Shown piece by piece: positions 16,669-20,331 of a DNA stretch of 20,331 nucleotides (its first letter is position 1; each line of letters opens with the position of its first letter). The stretch lies in the IMG/VR virus record IMGVR_UViG_3300013132_000336, positions 1 through 20,331 of that record, one strand, 5' to 3'. Source of the DNA: a virus. The position numbers and the translations under genes were made by a program. The notes below the pieces were generated by a model. That model was not told the DNA's origin. It made no database searches and saw nothing but the letters and a program-made list of their open reading frames with translations.

Positions 16669-17640
16669 TTAAGCGGGCATGTAGCGTTCGGCTTTGATTT
16701 GCTTGCCTTGCTTGATTGTACCCGTACGGGCTTTACGTACCTTGTCCATCATAGCGTAGAGGCGCTTCGCGCCTGCTTTAGTAGAACCGTTACCAAGGTG
16801 AGAAACAACATCTGCCGGTACAACAAACTCACCATCAGCCAGACGTGCGGGTTGTTTGCCTTCAATAGTGGCTTTGATTGAATCACTCATACCATCACCG
16901 GGGCCGTTTAGATACCCACCCTTCTTGAAGTTACCCAACGGTTCGCGGTACTCGGGCAGGCTACGGCGTGCGTCAAACATACCACTCATAGGATTTATAG
17001 TGGCAATGCCCCCTTCAGCGTAACCCATACGGTCTTCTTGGGCACGGCGACGCAATTCAGAAAACGGAACGAACGGGCCGAAACCAAAAGACATAGGAGC
17101 CGCGCCTTGCGGCTTAGGTGCCATAGCACCAGCCAGACCCAGCGCTGCACCAGCAGCGGGTACACCGACAGAGGACAGCGCGGACTTGCCTGTAATATCA
17201 GCAAAGCGTTGTGCGCCGCCTTCAGTAAACAAGTCTTTGAGTCCTGTACTTACATTAGAAAAACTGAACGGGGCACTAGCTGCGGCAGCGGCATCGGGGA
17301 CGAAAGAAGTAGTTTTACCCAGCGCTCCAGCACCTTCAAGGTATGCTCCGGGGAGGTTTGTAACGGCACCATTAACGCCTTGCATCGCAGTAGTAACAGT
17401 GGGGCTAGCAGCACCAGCCGCAGCGGCACCGGTCTTAGCCAGATTACCGACAGCACCCGCTCCACCATAGCCACCAAATGCGTCAAGTGCGGCAGTGCCA
17501 ATGTCGTTACCCTGTGCAAGCGAAGTCAGACCGGCAATACCAGCGCCTAGTTGAGTGGCAGTAAGCGTACCAAGAGCAGTACCAGCCAACGCCCCTTGCA
17601 GTAGAGGTCCGCCGATTGCGCCGAGAAGCATAGGTAGCAT
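16669..17640 (-). CDS. Gly/Ala-rich virion protein with conserved ADGEFVVPADVVSHLG C-terminal domain
   Basis: This is a 323-residue protein. The start chosen is the ATG at 17640 (MLPMLLGAIGG), preceded by AAAGGG (17648-17653, spacer 7). A longer frame from a TTG at 17694 would run into the preceding gene and lacks a ribosome-binding site. Residues 1-120 are glycine/alanine-rich and hydrophobic, resembling membrane-seeking segments. A GYAEGGIATINPMSG motif follows at about 200. The last 86 residues (238-323) hold KKGGYLNGPGDGMSDSI, ARLADGEFVVPADVVSHLG and AGAKRLYAMMDKVR, a block I recall in many environmental phage structural proteins. The role is probably virion structural or DNA ejection. 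The stop codon overlaps the ribosome-binding site of the next gene, indicating coupled translation. Confidence 0.7.
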   Translation of the reverse strand: MLPMLLGAIGGPLLQGALAGTALGTLTATQLGAGIAGLTSLAQGNDIGTAALDAFGGYGGAGAVGNLAKTGAAAAGAASPTVTTAMQGVNGAVTNLPGAYLEGAGALGKTTSFVPDAAAAASAPFSFSNVSTGLKDLFTEGGAQRFADITGKSALSSVGVPAAGAALGLAGAMAPKPQGAAPMSFGFGPFVPFSELRRRAQEDRMGYAEGGIATINPMSGMFDARRSLPEYREPLGNFKKGGYLNGPGDGMSDSIKATIEGKQPARLADGEFVVPADVVSHLGNGSTKAGAKRLYAMMDKVRKARTGTIKQGKQIKAERYMPA

Positions 17641-17674
17641 AGTATAGCCCTTTTGTTTTGCTAGATTATAAGCG

Positions 17675-18352
17675 CTAAGGTAGCGCCGAAACAAGATTAA
17701 TTGTAAGAATCACGGAGGGGATTGCAGGTCGAGTAGGGCTAGTGCCCGCAGCGTAGTGTTCAAGGTAAACGTTGGTACTGTCAGACCACCAAGCTAACTG
17801 AAGAAAGTCTGTGTCAGGGTCGTTGACCGTGAAGATACCAGTGATTGCAGGGACTATGTGCGCCCAGATGTTTGCGCTTTTTCTGGCCGCTATATCAAAA
17901 CGAGTATTACTGTTTGGGTAGTTGGTGTTGCCATCTTTAGCCCACACTTCAAATTCAGCAGCACTAGCGCCTCGGTTTGTTACTTGTAGGGTAAACGTAA
18001 CTAGGTATTCTCCAGCATAAGGCACATGTATTTGAGAGTTGCTGACTACCGTTATGCCGTTTGTTAGTGTCGGTGTGTCGTACGCAATTAAATTTTCAGA
18101 CGTAGTACCTGCACTGGACTGGTCTGCTGTGCTAATCAGCATTGCATATGGTTGGATAATTTCTTGCCCAAAGCCGGAAAAGATACCCCCAGTAAATCTA
18201 TCTCCAATAAACTCCTCAGCAGTAATCGGCGTCCGAGAATCCAGTTGATTGAAGTATGCGCGTAGTGCGCGTTGGAATTGGTCTTGCTGCCCTTCGTTGT
18301 ATTCCTTTGTAGGCAGGGGGAGCGCGGGTGCCCGGAATTTAACCATAGCCAT
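17675..18352 (-). CDS. Virion protein with C1q/TNF-like beta-sandwich domain
   Basis: This 225-residue protein has its ATG at 18352; its ribosome-binding site (AGGGGG) lies within the last codons of the preceding gene. Residues 6-39 carry PALPLPTKEYNEGQQDQF followed by an LRAYFNQLD signature, which I recall at the start of small phage structural proteins. From about residue 65 to the end the pattern of alternating strands (GITVVSNSQIHVPYAGEY, LVTFTLQVTNRG, FLQLAWWSDSTNVYLEHYA, SVILTINLV) looks like a C1q/TNF-type jelly roll, often used in trimeric capsid decorations or fibre tips. It sits directly after the tail hub genes, so a tail or decoration protein is likely. Fold assignment is by strand pattern only. 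Confidence 0.65.
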   Translation of the reverse strand: MAMVKFRAPALPLPTKEYNEGQQDQFQRALRAYFNQLDSRTPITAEEFIGDRFTGGIFSGFGQEIIQPYAMLISTADQSSAGTTSENLIAYDTPTLTNGITVVSNSQIHVPYAGEYLVTFTLQVTNRGASAAEFEVWAKDGNTNYPNSNTRFDIAARKSANIWAHIVPAITGIFTVNDPDTDFLQLAWWSDSTNVYLEHYAAGTSPTRPAIPSVILTINLVSALP

Positions 18353-18354
18353 AA

Positions 18355-19920
18355 TTACCCCCTACGTCCATCAGGGCGAGCATCAACACGCGGCATACCC
18401 ATCTGCCATTGCACCCCCAGTCCATCCGAAGCAATCTTGTACCGCACCTGCCGCCCACGAGCGCGCAAAAAAACTTGGTTGGTGTACTGGTCAATGATTG
18501 CAGTGGCGGGGTCTTTTACACCAGTAACAGTTTTTGTCAGCCCAGTGTTCTCGGCGTTGTTAGTCTGATATAACTGTCCGGGGAAATTGTGTGGCTGAAT
18601 AGTTAGCTTTACTTGCGGGTCATTGCTGGTTGAGCCAGTGAAGTTGATGTCTGGAATGATGCGTCGGATAAGCATGAATTGCTCGCCGTCTTGAATATCA
18701 ATATCGCCTGATGAGATGTATGACTCCATAGGCCCGCCGTCATCATTTACGCCCCTTTCTTGGTCAAACAACCATCCACTAGTAGCAGCCGCCTGCGGGT
18801 AGGTCCGCAGAGGAGAATCAAGCCAAGCCGTACGTTCAAGCTGGCCGTAGTACCAGATTTGTTCTAAGTAGTTGTAGATAACATATCGGTTAAGTTCGTC
18901 CGAGTTGGCGCTCGGGTAGAACCAGATGACTTCATTAAACTGTTCGTTAGTTCCAGACACGGTTTGTATCTGTGTCTGGCGGTTGATGTCTTGGAAAATG
19001 TACTGGCGCAGGGTGCAAGGCAACGTGTCAACGCGACCGTTATAGAGGTAAAACTTATCTGTACCCATCCAGTAGGTAACGTTGTTGACTGTAACTGTTG
19101 CCGCAGGCGAGACTAGAGAAATGTTGTCAGCAAGTTCATACAAACCAAACACTTCTGATGTGCCAAGGAAGCGCAGAGAGTACAGCGTGGAGTCCGTAAA
19201 TACTAGAATTTCTTCCCGAGTACGTACTGCACGCAGAATCTCGGAGCCGTTGGATACCCGCAGAAAACCGGCGCTATTTGTTGCAGAGGGGGTAAAATTC
19301 CACGGCTCATCTTGGTTGGCCCATCGAATGCCCAGTGGGTCGTAGTTACCAGTGCCATAAGCAGTACCACCAAAAGTCAGCAGATGCCTGTCTTGCTGTG
19401 AAAACAAGATACTACCTACGATTTGTGGTACATCTGATGCGTTTAGCACAGAAGAAAGAAGAACAGCGCGAGTGCTGAAAGTGTTGTCATATTCCCAGTA
19501 ATAGATATCGCCGTTACGGATACAGAACAACAGGTCGTCATTGAAGCGGTCTTGTGTATACAGGCGAGGGGGAGTATTTACCGGGATGTTAGTTGCCGAA
19601 CCCCAAGCACCTCGACTCCATGTACCGGCACCCCACCCGAACCCGTACGCAGCAACTGCTTGCCCACTGTGAATATCAAAAATAAACGAGATAGGCGCGG
19701 TATAAGAAGCTGCGGAAGATGCTGCGGTAGGGGTAGTAACAGTAAACGTGTTTAGCGTAACATTTGAAATCAGGTGGTCGGTGTTGATTTCGGCTGCAGA
19801 GATACCCCCAACAGCAGTATTGACGTTCTCAATAAGTACATAATCTCCATCCAAAGCGCCATGACTGTTCAGGGTAACAGTGATTTGGTTAGAGCCTGCG
19901 GTTGTATTTAGTACGCTCAT
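18355..19920 (-). CDS. Tail hub/stabilisation-type protein, C-terminal part (second frame of a split gene)
   Basis: This 521-residue protein has an ATG at 19918-19920 overlapping the TGA of the preceding frame (ATGA). It contains SHGALDGDYVLIENVNTAVGG, GYGFGWGAGTW-like AAYGFGWGAGTWSRGAWG, DDLLFCIRNGDIYYWE, and DPLGIRWANQDEPWNF, then repeated beta-propeller-like strands (LVFTDSTLYSLRFLG, YWMGTDKFYLYNGRVDTLP), ending LGVQWQMGMPRVDARPDGRR. This pattern matches the large tail/head-completion protein (P22 gp10 stabilisation-like) that I recall from podovirus-like phages. In those relatives the N-terminal PGINRDQT-like part and this part are one chain of about 640 residues; here they are in two frames. 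The last codons hold the ribosome-binding site of the next gene. Confidence 0.75.
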   Translation of the reverse strand: MSVLNTTAGSNQITVTLNSHGALDGDYVLIENVNTAVGGISAAEINTDHLISNVTLNTFTVTTPTAASSAASYTAPISFIFDIHSGQAVAAYGFGWGAGTWSRGAWGSATNIPVNTPPRLYTQDRFNDDLLFCIRNGDIYYWEYDNTFSTRAVLLSSVLNASDVPQIVGSILFSQQDRHLLTFGGTAYGTGNYDPLGIRWANQDEPWNFTPSATNSAGFLRVSNGSEILRAVRTREEILVFTDSTLYSLRFLGTSEVFGLYELADNISLVSPAATVTVNNVTYWMGTDKFYLYNGRVDTLPCTLRQYIFQDINRQTQIQTVSGTNEQFNEVIWFYPSANSDELNRYVIYNYLEQIWYYGQLERTAWLDSPLRTYPQAAATSGWLFDQERGVNDDGGPMESYISSGDIDIQDGEQFMLIRRIIPDINFTGSTSNDPQVKLTIQPHNFPGQLYQTNNAENTGLTKTVTGVKDPATAIIDQYTNQVFLRARGRQVRYKIASDGLGVQWQMGMPRVDARPDGRRG

Positions 19921-20276
19921 GTGATGCTCACCGTGACTGAACCAAGACCGGATGTACCACTAACGCCAGTGGGGGCAAGAATGGTAGTTTGTAAACGGAC
20001 AGGAGTAATATCAAAAAGCGTTTGGCCTGCTTCTACATAGACCTTTACGTTGGTTGCGATACTCAGCAGGTTGTTGCCGTCAGAAGTAACCCAGTTGAAA
20101 AGAGACCGGCATACGCCCAGAAACTCTTCGTTAGGGTAGCGCTCCCAACCGCCAATCTTTTCCGGGAAGCCAGAGCGGAATCTAATTTTATCGCATTCAT
20201 ACCAACCCCCTTCAGACGCATAATTTGTCTGGTCGCGATTTATTCCCGGTTTAAATACAAGTTTACTGAGCGGCAT
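19917..20276 (-). CDS. Tail hub/stabilisation-type protein, N-terminal part (first frame of a split gene)
   Basis: This is a 119-residue product. Its motifs FKPGINRDQTNYASEGGWYE, CDKIRFRSGFPEKIGGWERY, FLGVCRSLFNWVTSDGNNLL and FDITPVR are the usual opening of a phage tail hub/stabilisation protein normally far longer. The frame stops at a TGA (19917-19919) immediately after VTVSIT, and the next frame restarts at the overlapping ATG. The N-terminal motif is intact, so the start at 20276 is probably right although no strong ribosome-binding site precedes it; it overlaps the upstream gene by 14 bases. It is either a genuinely separate subunit or the front half of a protein interrupted by a frameshift. 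Confidence 0.7.
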   Translation of the reverse strand: MPLSKLVFKPGINRDQTNYASEGGWYECDKIRFRSGFPEKIGGWERYPNEEFLGVCRSLFNWVTSDGNNLLSIATNVKVYVEAGQTLFDITPVRLQTTILAPTGVSGTSGLGSVTVSIT

Positions 20277-20331
20277 TTTGAATCACTTCGTAGGCTTCGC
20301 GGCAGGCGTTGTATTGGGCTTGGAGTCTGGC
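20263..20331 (-). CDS. 3' end of an unidentified virion-operon gene (5' end outside window)
   Basis: The last bases of the window, read on the - strand, are an open frame of 22 codons ending ACREAYEVIQNAAQ then TAA (20263-20265). It overlaps the next gene's ATG by 14 bases, the same packing seen elsewhere in this operon. The segment looks helical. Too little remains to identify it; by gene order it would be another head-tail or tail protein. Confidence 0.55.
   Translation of the reverse strand, partial: ARLQAQYNACREAYEVIQNAAQ

Noticed and set aside
17641-17694. Extended N-terminus of the Gly/Ala-rich virion protein from TTG at 17694
   Set aside because: It overlaps the preceding gene, starts with TTG without a ribosome-binding site, whereas ATG 17640 has AAAGGG at good spacing.

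Overview
The window is a fully coding piece of a tailed bacteriophage genome (Caudoviricetes, most likely a short-tailed podovirus-like phage). No host genes, tRNAs, integrase, insertion sequences or CRISPR arrays were seen. Several proteins resemble families I recall from aquatic (marine/freshwater) phages, so an environmental phage of a proteobacterium is a reasonable guess, but the host cannot be read from the sequence. The base composition is near-balanced by eye. Genes are tightly packed, with gaps of at most about 35 bases and frequent overlaps.

The layout is two convergent blocks. Positions 1-5371 (+ strand) are a DNA replication block: the end of a SNF2-type helicase, a small coiled-coil protein, a cysteine-containing protein with an acidic tail that looks like a single-strand DNA-binding protein, a small helix-turn-helix protein, a 65-residue unknown, a 964-residue primase-helicase (archaeo-eukaryotic-type primase fused to a DUF927-like P-loop ATPase), and a small protein overlapping its end. 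Positions 5343-20331 (- strand, read right to left) are a virion block: the end of an unknown gene, a tail hub/stabilisation-type protein encoded in two overlapping frames, a C1q-like beta-sandwich protein, three alanine/glycine/glutamine-rich virion-type proteins, and finally one 8.5-kb gene for a 2828-residue protein. Terminase, portal, capsid and lysis genes are not in the window. Portal and capsid genes would be expected beyond the right edge on the - strand.

The most striking object is the 2828-residue protein. It carries a short N-terminal domain, glycine-rich hydrophobic stretches, long coiled coils, a zincin-like centre with an HEITGH motif (HEXXGH spacing rather than HEXXH), and a C-terminal region resembling the LPD38 domain of phage 'polyvalent proteins'. 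Such proteins are thought to travel in the virion and enter the host with the DNA. Its position at the end of the virion operon fits an ejected internal protein.

Other notable points are: a GNRA-loop hairpin between a ribosome-binding site and the start codon of the HTH gene; a (GGGGCA)n repeat encoding a Pro-Ala linker; the two-frame tail gene; and a tail-to-tail overlap of the two blocks, with a candidate leftward terminator embedded in the opposing gene.
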